The translations under genes and the position numbers were made by a program. Source: JAICMB01 sp035295125 (GTDB lineage Bacteria > Acidobacteriota > Terriglobia > Bryobacterales > Bryobacteraceae). Taken from it: DNA of 64,000 nucleotides. This document shows, piece after piece, positions 8,206 to 16,884 of the stretch. The stretch is from the NCBI GenBank assembly GCA_035295125.1, contig DATGJP010000091.1, positions 62,001 through 126,000 on the forward strand. Reading direction: 5' to 3'. The notes under the pieces were generated by a model. It was given only the letters and a program-made list of their open reading frames with translations, searched no databases and had not been told where the DNA came from. The first letter of the stretch is position 1, and every line of letters starts with the position of its first letter.

Positions 8206-9429
8206 CTACTCCGTTCGAAGGGCCACGACCGGCTCGAGACGAGAGGCTCGGACGGCGGGATAGATGCCAAAGAAGAGGCCGATGAGGGAGCTGAGGACGA
8301 CGCCGAGGATGGCGACCCAGGCCTGAACGGAGGCGGGAAAGGCGGTAAAGCTGCGCAGGGCGAGCGCAAAAAGGAAGCCGGCAAACACCCCGACTGCGCC
8401 CCCAATAATGCACTGCATGACGCTTTCGGTGAGGAACTGGCGGAGGATGTCGGCACGCGTGGCGCCGACGGCGCGGCGTATGCCTATTTCCTTGGTGCGC
8501 TCGGTGACGCTCACCAACATGACGTTCATGATGACAATGCCGCCGACCACCGCGGAGATGGAGCTGACGAGAATGAAGACACCGAAGAAGGCCGAACTGA
8601 TGGATTTCCAGAGCGAGATGTACGAGTCCTTGGTGCCGATGAAGAAGTCCTCAGCCTTTTCGCCGGTGACGTGACGGCGGGCACGCAGGAACATCCGGAC
8701 CTGGTCCTGGGCGCGTTCGAATTTGAGCGGCCCTTTGGCAAGTACGTTGAGTGTGAGACTGGTGCGATTGCCAAAGGCCCGCAAACAACTTGTCAGCGGA
8801 ATGATGGCGAAGTTGTCCTGCTCCTGGCCCAGGACCGAGCCGATTTTTTCGAAGGTTCCGATGACTACAAATTCACGGTCGGAGATGCGGATCACTTTGC
8901 CAACGGGGTCGCTCGTGGGAAAGAACTGGTCGACAACGAAATCGCCGATCAGGCAGACATTGGCGGCGCGTTCGACTTCCCCGGAATTGAAGTAGCGTCC
9001 GCGCTCGACGGTGCGGGTGTCGATGTCAGCCATGTTGGCGGTGTGTCCGATGATGTTCATGTCCTGCAGGTCGTGGTCCTGGTAGCGGATGCGCGCAGTG
9101 AACGTGGCGGATGCTCCGACGGCATCGCAATCGGTGCAATTGCCGGCGACGAAGCGGAAGTCGTCGTATTCGATGTGCTTGAACTTAAGGGCCTTCGTGA
9201 TGAGGTCGAAGTCGGTGGCGGCGAAGGGGGTACGGGCGACCTGAAAGACGTCGGTGCCGAGGTTGGCGATCTTCTTCTCGACGTATAAGTTGGCGCCCTG
9301 AACGATGGTCATTACGGTGATGAGCGTGGCGACTCCCATGGTCAGGCCCAGGACGGTCAGGACGGTCCTGAGGCGGTGAGAGCGGAGGGCGTCCGCGCCC
9401 TGGCGCAGGTTGTCGCGAATGGCAAGCAT
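8206..9429 (-). CDS. ABC transporter permease, MacB-like (first of a pair)
   Basis: A permease with the same layout as its downstream neighbour: N-terminal helix after RSHRLRTVLTVLG, periplasmic domain, and a C-terminal FtsX domain with ERTKEIGIRRAVGATRADIL and the ending LEPVVALRTE. I use the ATG at 9429 (407 residues, MLAIRDNLRQ), because MacB-type permeases usually begin this close to the first helix; a GTG at 9462 is possible. It is the first gene of a probable four-gene operon (two permeases, S15 hydrolase, hot-dog protein) transcribed away from the giant gene at 9522. The pair could form a heterodimeric permease, but that is inference. Confidence 0.87.
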   Translation of the reverse strand: MLAIRDNLRQGADALRSHRLRTVLTVLGLTMGVATLITVMTIVQGANLYVEKKIANLGTDVFQVARTPFAATDFDLITKALKFKHIEYDDFRFVAGNCTDCDAVGASATFTARIRYQDHDLQDMNIIGHTANMADIDTRTVERGRYFNSGEVERAANVCLIGDFVVDQFFPTSDPVGKVIRISDREFVVIGTFEKIGSVLGQEQDNFAIIPLTSCLRAFGNRTSLTLNVLAKGPLKFERAQDQVRMFLRARRHVTGEKAEDFFIGTKDSYISLWKSISSAFFGVFILVSSISAVVGGIVIMNVMLVSVTERTKEIGIRRAVGATRADILRQFLTESVMQCIIGGAVGVFAGFLFALALRSFTAFPASVQAWVAILGVVLSSLIGLFFGIYPAVRASRLEPVVALRTE

Positions 9430-9521
9430 TCGGGGCTTAACTTTTAGCGTAACGCCTGTCACGATTCGGGCGGTTGGAACTACTTAACCTTGCAGATTGT
9501 CTTTGAAGGGATTTCACCAAA

Positions 9522-12500
9522 ATGAACCGTTTTGCCACGATATCGTTGTTGATGCTCGGGTTGGGAGTTGCATGGGGCCAACCGCTGGTTCGGGCTCAAC
9601 GCGCGGCAACGGCTTGGGAGAGTTCGGAGGGCCGGTGGAGCAACGTTGATTCGAAGGGACTTTGCGCGGGCGAAACCGCTTGCGCCACCTCGGTAACCTC
9701 GATTGCCGTCGATCCTGTCGATGCGGCCCATTGGTATGCCGGCACGCGGGGCGGCGGTGTTTGGGCAACCAAGGATGCGGGGGCGAGTTGGAAGCCTCTA
9801 ACTGACGACCAGGCTTCATTGGCTGTGAAGGCTTTAACGATTGCGAGCGGCGATTCGCGAGTCATTTTTGCAGGAACTCGAAACGCGGGCGTGATCAAAT
9901 CCAGCGACGGAGGGGCGACTTGGACGCTGGTGGGGGCGGGCATTTTCGCGAATGCTCTGACGACATCGAGCGATGGGCGTGATGTGGTCGCGGCGGCGAG
10001 TGGCGGGATCTATCGGTCGAAGGACGGCGGCAATACGTGGGCGCTCAGGCTGGAGGGTGATGCTTCCGCCGTGGCGGGGTTTGCGAAGCTGTATGCGGTG
10101 GTCGGGGGCAGCCTCTTCCGTTCTGAGGACGGCGGCGATTCTTGGAGCCCGGTCGCGGGGCCTTGGGGCTCTGCATCGGCCCTGATGGCGATTGCGATTG
10201 CGCCATCGGACCACGGCACGATGTACGTTGCGGCGAAAGGCGGCAGTATCTGGAAGACTTCGAATGCGTTGAGCGCTGCTCCGGCGTTCAGCAGGATCCA
10301 GTTCGATGGTGCCGGGGAATCCCGGAACGGGCTGGCGCTAGCCGTCGATCCGTTCAATTCCGCAACAATATATTTCAGCGGCGATTCGGGCTGGAAATAC
10401 GACGGCGCGGCGTGGACGGAGTTGGGCAAGCATCGCGTGCTTGCATTCAGCGGGTCAGCTTTGATTGGCGGTGGCGGGTCCGGTGTGTGGAGCAGCGCGG
10501 ATGGCGGCGTGACGTGGAAAGATCACAATGCGGGCCTGTTCACGGAGGAGTTTCATAGCGGGGCCAGCGGGAAAACGTTGAACATTGCCGGTTCGGGGCT
10601 GCCGTGCCGGGCCGTCTCGGCGGCGACGTCCGATCCCTCGGATGCGAACACAATGTATGTCGCATATCGCGGCTACAATGCGGACGATTCGTGCGCGGTG
10701 GGACACGTATTTCGGACCAGTAATGCTTCTTCGGCTGTACCGGCATTCACCGATGTCAGCCCGCCGGTGGATCTTCCGTTCCGGGCAATCGCGATTGACA
10801 AGAACGGCGCGATTTATGCGGGGTCGGACCAGGGCGTGTGGATGAGCAAAGACAGCGGCGCGAGTTGGCGACACATGGGTCCGCCTGCGGGCATGCCCAA
10901 CGTGCCAGTGACGGCGCTGAAGATGGACGGCGGGGTCGTGACGGCGTTGACAGAGGGTCGCGGGGCGTTCCGTTTGACGACGTCGGCTACTACGACCATC
11001 ACCAACGTGACCACGGAGTTTGCTTCGAGCGGCACCGTCGGGATCGGCTATACGGTATTCATCAACGTGGTGTTCAGCGGACCGATCCATGTCACCGGCG
11101 AGCCGCTTATGGCGATGAACACCGGCGGCGTGGCGAATTATTTCACCAACCAGGCGGCCAACATCGCGGGGTTCGCCTATGTTGTCGAGACGGGAGACAA
11201 CAGCCCGCATCTCGATTACACGTCGAGCAGTGCGCTGACGCTGAATGGCGGGACGATCACGGACATGAATGGCGTGCCCGTTTCGCTGACGTTGCCGGCG
11301 CCTGGCGCCCCGGGATCTCTGGGTGCGAACACCAACATCGTCGTGAACACGATGCTGGGGCCCGCGGTGACGAACGTCACGTCGTCGAACCCGAATGGGA
11401 CATATGGACCAGGCGCGGTGATATCGATACAAGTCACGTTTGCAGATGTCGTGATCGTCACCGACACGCCGTACCTGTCTCTGAACACCGGGCTTGGGGC
11501 TCACTACGTTTCCGGTAGCGGAACGAATACTCTGACCTTCACGTATACGGTGGCGCAGGGCGACCACACGGCGAAACTGGACTACTCTTCCACGGTCGCT
11601 CTGGGAGGAACCATCGTGGGCACCAATTCCACGGTGCCAAATCTCACGCTGCCTTCGCCAGGTGCGCCGGGCTCCTTAAGCGCGAACAAAAATATCGTCA
11701 TTGCGAGCCCGGTGGGACCGACCGTGACCAACATCAGCACGACCACGCCTAATGGAACTTACGGCCCGGGCGCGGTCATCTCGGTCCAGGCCAGTTTCAA
11801 CGGCGTGGTGAATGTCACAGGCACTCCGTATATCACCTTGAATTCGGGTGGCGTCGCAAATTTCACATCGGGTAGCGGAACGAGCACGTTGACGTTCACG
11901 TACACAGTGGCGCAGGGTGACCACAGTACGCATCTCGATTACATTTCGAGCTTTTCGTTCATGTTCGGAGGCGGCACAATCAACGGCACGAACGGTGTCG
12001 CAGCCAATCTGAACCTGGTTCAGCCGGGTGCGGCGGGGTCGTTGGGTGCGAACAGCAATATTGTCATCAGTAGTCCTACGGGGCCGGTGGTGGTCAATGT
12101 GAGCACGCCCACGCCGAATGGGACTTATGGACCGGGAGCGGTGATTTCGGTTCAAGTGAGCTTCAGTGGCGTGGTGAATGTCACCGGGGCGCCGTTCGTC
12201 ACTCTGAATTCGGGCGGGAACGCGAATTACACGTCGGGGAGCGGTACGAGCACGCTGACGTTCACGTACAACGTCGCATTCGGCGATCACAGCACGCACC
12301 TGGACTACATTTCGAGCCTCTCGTTCATCCTGAGCGGAGCCACGATTAACGGGACAAACGGCGGCGCGGCCAATCTGAACCTGGTTCAGCCCGGTACGGC
12401 GGGATCGTTGGGGGCGAACAGCAACATTGTCATCGCCAGTCCTACAGGGCCGACCGTGGTCAATGTGAGCACGCCTACGCCGAATGGAACTTACGGGCCA

Positions 12501-15443
12501 GGAGCGACGATTTCGGTTCAGGTCAGTTTCAGCGGAGTAGTGAACGTCACAGGGACGCCCTTTATCACCCTGAATTCGGGCGGGAACGCGAACTACACGT
12601 CAGGGAGCGGAACCAGCACTCTGACGTTCACATACACCGTCGCGTCCGGACAGAACAGTTCGCACCTGGACTACATTTCGAGCTTCTCGTTTATTCTGAG
12701 CGGCGCCACGATTAACGGCGCCAATGCGGCGGCGGCCAACCTGACGCTGGTTTCGCCCGGTGCGCCGGGCTCTTTGGGCGCTAACAGCAACATCATCATT
12801 TCGGGCAGCACCGCGTCGTCGGTGGTTAACGTCAGTACGTTTACTCCGAACGGTACATATGGAGCGGGAGCAGCGATTTCGATTCAGGTGAGCTTCAGCG
12901 GCGTGGTGAATGTCACAGGGACGCCGGTCCTCGCGCTGAATTCGGGCGGGAACGCAATTTACGCGGCCGGGAGCGGCACGAGCACTCTAACATTCACATA
13001 CTCGGTGGCGTCGGGGCAGAACAGCTCGCACCTGGATTACACTTCGAGCGCTGCGTTGAGCCTGTCCGGGGGCAGCATCACTGGCGCGGGCGGGGTCGCG
13101 GCGACTCTTACGCTGGTTATTCCGGGTGCGGCAGGATCGCTGGGGGCGAACAGCAACATTGTCATTTCCACCACTACAGGTCCGACGGTTGTCAATGTCA
13201 GTTCGTTGACGGCCAATGGCAGCTACAGCGTGGGGGCGTCAATCTCAATTCAGGTCAGCTTCAACGGCGTCGTGAATGTCACGGGACTGCCTTTCATTAC
13301 TCTGAATTCCGGCGGTACCGCAATATACAGCTCGGGAAGCGGCACCAGCACTCTCACGTTCACCTACACGGTGGCTTCGGGCCAGAGCAGTTCCCATCTG
13401 GACTACTCTTCGAGTCTTGCGTTGAGCCTGGGTGGGGGCACTATCACTGGTGCGGGCGGCGCGACGGTCACCCTGACGTTCGCGGCGCCTGGCGCCGCGG
13501 GGTCCCTCGGGGCGAACAGCAATATCCTGATTTCCTCGTCACAAACCACGGCGATTACGATTCAAACCAGTCCCTCGGGATTGCTGTTCAGCATCGATGG
13601 AGGGTCGGCTTTGACTTCGCCGCAAGTTCTCAATCTCTCGCAGGGTTCGCACACGATTACGGTGCTGAGCACGCAGTCGGGGGGCACCGGCACGCAATAT
13701 GTGTTCACGGGTTGGAACGACGGCGGCGGAAATACGCACAGCATCACGGTGACGAGCACGGCGGCCACTTACGTCGCGACATTTAAGACGCAGTACCAGT
13801 TGATTCTGTCATCGTCGCCAGCGGCGGGCGGAACGGTGACCACGTCGAGCGGCTTCTACGATGCGAGTTCGGTGGTCACTGTCACGGCGGTGGCCAACAC
13901 AGGATATTTCTTCAGCGGATGGAGCGGGAATGTCGCGAACGCAGCCAGCGCCACGACCACCGTGACCATGAGCGCCGCGCTCACATTGATCGCGAACTTT
14001 ACGGCAGGCCAGACGCCACCGGCAGTCACTGTGTTTACGCCGACGCAAGGGGCTAGCGGTGTCTCTGTCAGCATAACGCTGACTTGGCAGGCTGTCACCG
14101 GCGCCACATCGTACGACGTGTACTTTGGAACCGGGATAACCCCAGGGTTTGTGACCAATACCACGAGCACGTCATATACGCCGGTCACTTTGAGTTTCAA
14201 CACAACCTACTATTGGGCCATCACGGCCAACAACGCTTTTGGATCCACGCAGTCGGTGGTTTGGTCATTTACGACGATTGGGGCAGGAACGTCGGGCTAC
14301 CGGTTCATCCCGGTTGCGCCATGCCGCATTATCGATACGCGCGGAGCGGTGGGACCTTTTGGCGGACCTTCGCTCACCCGCGGCGGCATTCGCAAGATTA
14401 CAATCCCGCAAAGCACATGCAACATACCGGCCACCGCCGTTGCATACTCGCTGAATGTGACCGTAGTACCTCCGGCGCCGCTGACATACCTATCTATCTG
14501 GCCGGCAGGACAGCCGCAGCCGGTGGTCTCGACGCTGAACTCGTTCGATGGACGGATCGTAGCCAATGCCGCGATTGTGCCCGCGGGCACGCAGGGCGCG
14601 ATCAACGTCTATGCGAGCGATCCGACTGATGTGATTATCGATATCAACGGATACTTTGCGGCGTCCACGGTTTCCGGCGGGCTCGCGTTCTATGCGCTTA
14701 CGCCGTGCCGCGTGGTGGATACACGCAACGCCGTGGGTCCGCTGGGCGGGCCATTCCTGCATGGCAACACGTCACGCAGTTTCCCGATTTCTTCGAGTTC
14801 GTGCGGCGTACCGGGTTCGGCGCTCGCGTATTCGTTCAATATTACGGTGGTGCCGCGGCGGCCGTTGGGGTATCTCTCGACGTGGCCGACGGGGCAGACC
14901 CAGCCCGTGGTTTCGACGCTGAATTCGAGCGATGGGAGCATCGTCGCGAATGCCGCAATTGTGCCCGCGGGTACGAGCGGCGCGGTTAGCTTCTACGTGA
15001 CCGACGATACGGACGTGATCATTGACATCAACGGCTACTTCGGGCCTCCAGGGTCTCCCGCCGCGCAGTCTCTGTATACGGTCACGCCTTGCCGGATTGC
15101 CGATACCCGCGGCGGATACACGCCTCCGTTTGGCGGGCCCAGCCTTGGGGCGCTGGGAACGCAAAGCTATACGATACCGGCGAGTCCTTGTTCGGGGATT
15201 CCCGCTTCGGCGCAAGCTTATTCGCTCAATGTCACGGCGCTTCCGGCAGGTGGGTCGCTGGGATATTTAACGGCTTGGCCGACGGGGCAGACGCAGCCGG
15301 TGGTTTCGACTTTGAATTCTCCGCTGGGGAAGGTGGTTGCGAATGCGGCGATCGTTCCCGCAGGGTTTGGAGGGGCGGTGAGTGTGTTCGTGACGGATGC
15401 TACGGATTTGATCCTGGATATTAATGCCTATTTCGCTCCTTAG
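9522..15443 (+). CDS. Giant secreted protein: Asp-box propeller, seven 122-residue repeats, triplicated C-terminal module
   Basis: A 1,973-residue protein with a signal peptide (MNRFATISLLMLGLGVAWG); AAGGGA about ten bases before the ATG is a plausible ribosome site. Residues about 30-490 carry many Asp-box motifs (KDAGASW, SDGGATW, KDGGNTW, EDGGDSW, ADGGVTW), indicating a sialidase/VPS10-like beta-propeller. Residues about 490-1339 are seven tandem repeats with the pattern NGTYGPGA..S.QVSFSGVVNVTG and SGTSTLTFTY, likely beta-sandwich adhesion domains. Then come two InlB-like 'bacterial repeat' segments (GYFFSGWSGN), a fibronectin-III-like domain (about 1500-1585) and three copies of a roughly 125-residue module (PCRI.DTR ... 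QPVVSTLNS ... DVIIDINGYF). No LPXTG or autotransporter barrel is seen. It is probably exported and may act in adhesion or polysaccharide binding; the function is not established. Confidence 0.85.
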   Translation: MNRFATISLLMLGLGVAWGQPLVRAQRAATAWESSEGRWSNVDSKGLCAGETACATSVTSIAVDPVDAAHWYAGTRGGGVWATKDAGASWKPLTDDQASLAVKALTIASGDSRVIFAGTRNAGVIKSSDGGATWTLVGAGIFANALTTSSDGRDVVAAASGGIYRSKDGGNTWALRLEGDASAVAGFAKLYAVVGGSLFRSEDGGDSWSPVAGPWGSASALMAIAIAPSDHGTMYVAAKGGSIWKTSNALSAAPAFSRIQFDGAGESRNGLALAVDPFNSATIYFSGDSGWKYDGAAWTELGKHRVLAFSGSALIGGGGSGVWSSADGGVTWKDHNAGLFTEEFHSGASGKTLNIAGSGLPCRAVSAATSDPSDANTMYVAYRGYNADDSCAVGHVFRTSNASSAVPAFTDVSPPVDLPFRAIAIDKNGAIYAGSDQGVWMSKDSGASWRHMGPPAGMPNVPVTALKMDGGVVTALTEGRGAFRLTTSATTTITNVTTEFASSGTVGIGYTVFINVVFSGPIHVTGEPLMAMNTGGVANYFTNQAANIAGFAYVVETGDNSPHLDYTSSSALTLNGGTITDMNGVPVSLTLPAPGAPGSLGANTNIVVNTMLGPAVTNVTSSNPNGTYGPGAVISIQVTFADVVIVTDTPYLSLNTGLGAHYVSGSGTNTLTFTYTVAQGDHTAKLDYSSTVALGGTIVGTNSTVPNLTLPSPGAPGSLSANKNIVIASPVGPTVTNISTTTPNGTYGPGAVISVQASFNGVVNVTGTPYITLNSGGVANFTSGSGTSTLTFTYTVAQGDHSTHLDYISSFSFMFGGGTINGTNGVAANLNLVQPGAAGSLGANSNIVISSPTGPVVVNVSTPTPNGTYGPGAVISVQVSFSGVVNVTGAPFVTLNSGGNANYTSGSGTSTLTFTYNVAFGDHSTHLDYISSLSFILSGATINGTNGGAANLNLVQPGTAGSLGANSNIVIASPTGPTVVNVSTPTPNGTYGPGATISVQVSFSGVVNVTGTPFITLNSGGNANYTSGSGTSTLTFTYTVASGQNSSHLDYISSFSFILSGATINGANAAAANLTLVSPGAPGSLGANSNIIISGSTASSVVNVSTFTPNGTYGAGAAISIQVSFSGVVNVTGTPVLALNSGGNAIYAAGSGTSTLTFTYSVASGQNSSHLDYTSSAALSLSGGSITGAGGVAATLTLVIPGAAGSLGANSNIVISTTTGPTVVNVSSLTANGSYSVGASISIQVSFNGVVNVTGLPFITLNSGGTAIYSSGSGTSTLTFTYTVASGQSSSHLDYSSSLALSLGGGTITGAGGATVTLTFAAPGAAGSLGANSNILISSSQTTAITIQTSPSGLLFSIDGGSALTSPQVLNLSQGSHTITVLSTQSGGTGTQYVFTGWNDGGGNTHSITVTSTAATYVATFKTQYQLILSSSPAAGGTVTTSSGFYDASSVVTVTAVANTGYFFSGWSGNVANAASATTTVTMSAALTLIANFTAGQTPPAVTVFTPTQGASGVSVSITLTWQAVTGATSYDVYFGTGITPGFVTNTTSTSYTPVTLSFNTTYYWAITANNAFGSTQSVVWSFTTIGAGTSGYRFIPVAPCRIIDTRGAVGPFGGPSLTRGGIRKITIPQSTCNIPATAVAYSLNVTVVPPAPLTYLSIWPAGQPQPVVSTLNSFDGRIVANAAIVPAGTQGAINVYASDPTDVIIDINGYFAASTVSGGLAFYALTPCRVVDTRNAVGPLGGPFLHGNTSRSFPISSSSCGVPGSALAYSFNITVVPRRPLGYLSTWPTGQTQPVVSTLNSSDGSIVANAAIVPAGTSGAVSFYVTDDTDVIIDINGYFGPPGSPAAQSLYTVTPCRIADTRGGYTPPFGGPSLGALGTQSYTIPASPCSGIPASAQAYSLNVTALPAGGSLGYLTAWPTGQTQPVVSTLNSPLGKVVANAAIVPAGFGGAVSVFVTDATDLILDINAYFAP
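11709..13538 (+). repeat. Tandem 366-bp coding repeat, five exact-length units
   Basis: Units start at 11709, 12075, 12441, 12807 and 13173, each exactly 366 bases (122 codons). Two more divergent copies precede them: about 10983-11354 and 11355-11708 (354 bases). Neighbouring units are very alike at protein level, and the central ones also at DNA level, which points to recent duplication or gene conversion. Confidence 0.9.
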
Positions 15444-15485
15444 GGCCGAAGGAGCAGCCCTAGCATCTGTGGAATCACCCGGAAC

Positions 15486-15506
15486 GCGCAGGCGAAACCC
15501 CTGCGC
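15486..15506. repeat. REP-like palindrome, family A (copy 2)
   Basis: GCGCAGGCGAAACCCCTGCGC followed by CACC, in the roughly 100-base gap between the convergent giant gene and the MFS gene. The stem differs from copy 1 but most changes keep base pairing. It could help terminate both transcripts. Confidence 0.75.
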
Positions 15507-15544
15507 CACCTTTTCGGTCACAAAATGTTGGCGCGGGCGCGGAC

Positions 15545-16843
15545 CTAGCGGTTGTTGGTCATTCGTTGAGACTTAGACTGTCCGGGCATGTTTGAGGATG
15601 GTGTATCGGCTTGACGCGATGTGGCAGTATCTTTGATACCGCCTAAAGGCGGCGTGACCAGGGCCAGGTAACCGACCAGCGGAAGCGCGGCGAAGGCCCA
15701 GCAAATGGTTTGAAAGCCGTAGCGCTCAATGGCAGCCCCGAGCGGCCGGGACACAATGGCCTGCATCGCTCCATATGCAAACACCAGGGACGAGACTCCG
15801 AAGCCGGCTCGCGACGCGCCGAAGATGTCGACTGGAATCGTATAAAGATTGGTGCTCCAGGCGGAGATACAGAAAAAACTGAAAGACATCCCGATGGTGG
15901 CGAGCAAGGGCGTCGGCAGCAACGGGATCGCGGCGGTGGTCAGGCACGCGGCCGCTGACATGAGGCAAACGCGCATGCGAGCTTCGACCGGCGATGCGCC
16001 GCGGCGGACAAAGTGCCAGGACAGGCCGCCACCGAGAAACGCTCCTAAATAGCCGCAGAACGGCACGGCCCAGGAATAATTCGCTGCGAGCGGCGGCGGC
16101 AACTGGTGGACGCGCACCAGGTAGGTAGGACTCCAGTTGGTCCAAAGGCTGTAGATCGTCATGCTGATTGCGTTCGCCACGACAAGAGCCCACAGACGGC
16201 GGTCCTTCACCAGTGCCGCCGAGTGCGAGTCGGCGTTGGGGGTGTCGGGGCCCGATACCGGCGGAATGAAGCGCGCAGTGGTGAGCCAGGTGGGAATCCA
16301 CAGCAGGCTCAGAACCCCCGCCGCGAAGAAGGTCCAGCGCCACGAGTATTGGTAAGCAAAAAAGACGGTGAATCGCGGGGCAAGGGCCGCCCCGACACTC
16401 AGCCCGAGCTGGCTCATGGCGTTGCCCATGGCCCGCTCCGCCGGCAAAAGATACAGGCCGGCCATTTTCCCGATCGCCGAAATCCCGGCGGCCTCAGCCA
16501 CACCGAGGATGGCGCGCCAAACGAGCAGCCCGGTGACGCCGTGCACGAATCCAGTTCCGATGCTGGCGAAGGCCCATAGAGTCACCGACATCGCGATGCC
16601 GCGATTCAATCCGACACGGTCGAGGAACCAGCCCATGAAAGGCGCGCTGACTGCATAAGCGATGGAGAACACCGCCAGCAGAAGGCCGTAGTCGGAATAG
16701 GAGAACGGGAACTCCGGCCGGGTGCGCCAGATATCCACCATTGTGGCGAGCACCTGCCTGTCCAGGTAGTTCAGGACCGAGGAAAAGACGAAGATGGTTA
16801 CCGCGATCCACCGCAGAGAGGTGTTGGGCTGCAAGGGGTACAT
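15545..16843 (-). CDS. MFS transporter, anion:cation symporter-like
   Basis: A 432-residue membrane protein with about twelve hydrophobic segments. The first helix has NYLDRQVLATMVD, a signature of the ACS group that includes hexuronate and phthalate carriers, and the loop after helix 2 has GWFLDRVGLNRGIAM, matching the MFS A-motif. It probably imports an organic acid or sugar acid with protons; the substrate is unknown. The start is the ATG at 16843, 41 bases from the divergent permease gene at 16885, so the two promoters share a very short region. The last 35 residues are hydrophilic, and the sequence just after the last helix (PPLGG) is encoded by a palindromic repeat at 15639-15652, so the C-terminus was probably remodelled by the repeat. 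Confidence 0.88.
   Translation of the reverse strand: MYPLQPNTSLRWIAVTIFVFSSVLNYLDRQVLATMVDIWRTRPEFPFSYSDYGLLLAVFSIAYAVSAPFMGWFLDRVGLNRGIAMSVTLWAFASIGTGFVHGVTGLLVWRAILGVAEAAGISAIGKMAGLYLLPAERAMGNAMSQLGLSVGAALAPRFTVFFAYQYSWRWTFFAAGVLSLLWIPTWLTTARFIPPVSGPDTPNADSHSAALVKDRRLWALVVANAISMTIYSLWTNWSPTYLVRVHQLPPPLAANYSWAVPFCGYLGAFLGGGLSWHFVRRGASPVEARMRVCLMSAAACLTTAAIPLLPTPLLATIGMSFSFFCISAWSTNLYTIPVDIFGASRAGFGVSSLVFAYGAMQAIVSRPLGAAIERYGFQTICWAFAALPLVGYLALVTPPLGGIKDTATSRQADTPSSNMPGQSKSQRMTNNR
15639..15652. repeat. REP-like palindrome, family B (copy 3), inside the MFS coding end
   Basis: CCGCCTAAAGGCGG, identical to the copy at 1507-1520, followed by CGTGAC instead of CGTTAC. It lies in frame near the 3' end of the MFS gene. 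The T-to-G change in the flank removes the TTA that would otherwise give a minus-strand TAA if read in that frame. Confidence 0.85.
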
Positions 16844-16884
16844 GGTAACCGATTCAGACGAGATACGCTAAAGGATATAAACAC

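Noticed and set aside
10455..11567. 370-codon minus-strand frame opposite the giant gene
   Set aside because: Antisense shadow of a strongly supported coding region; Arg/His-rich with no domain.
11709..13538. Direct repeats as a CRISPR array
   Set aside because: Units are 366 bp, coding, contiguous and without spacers.
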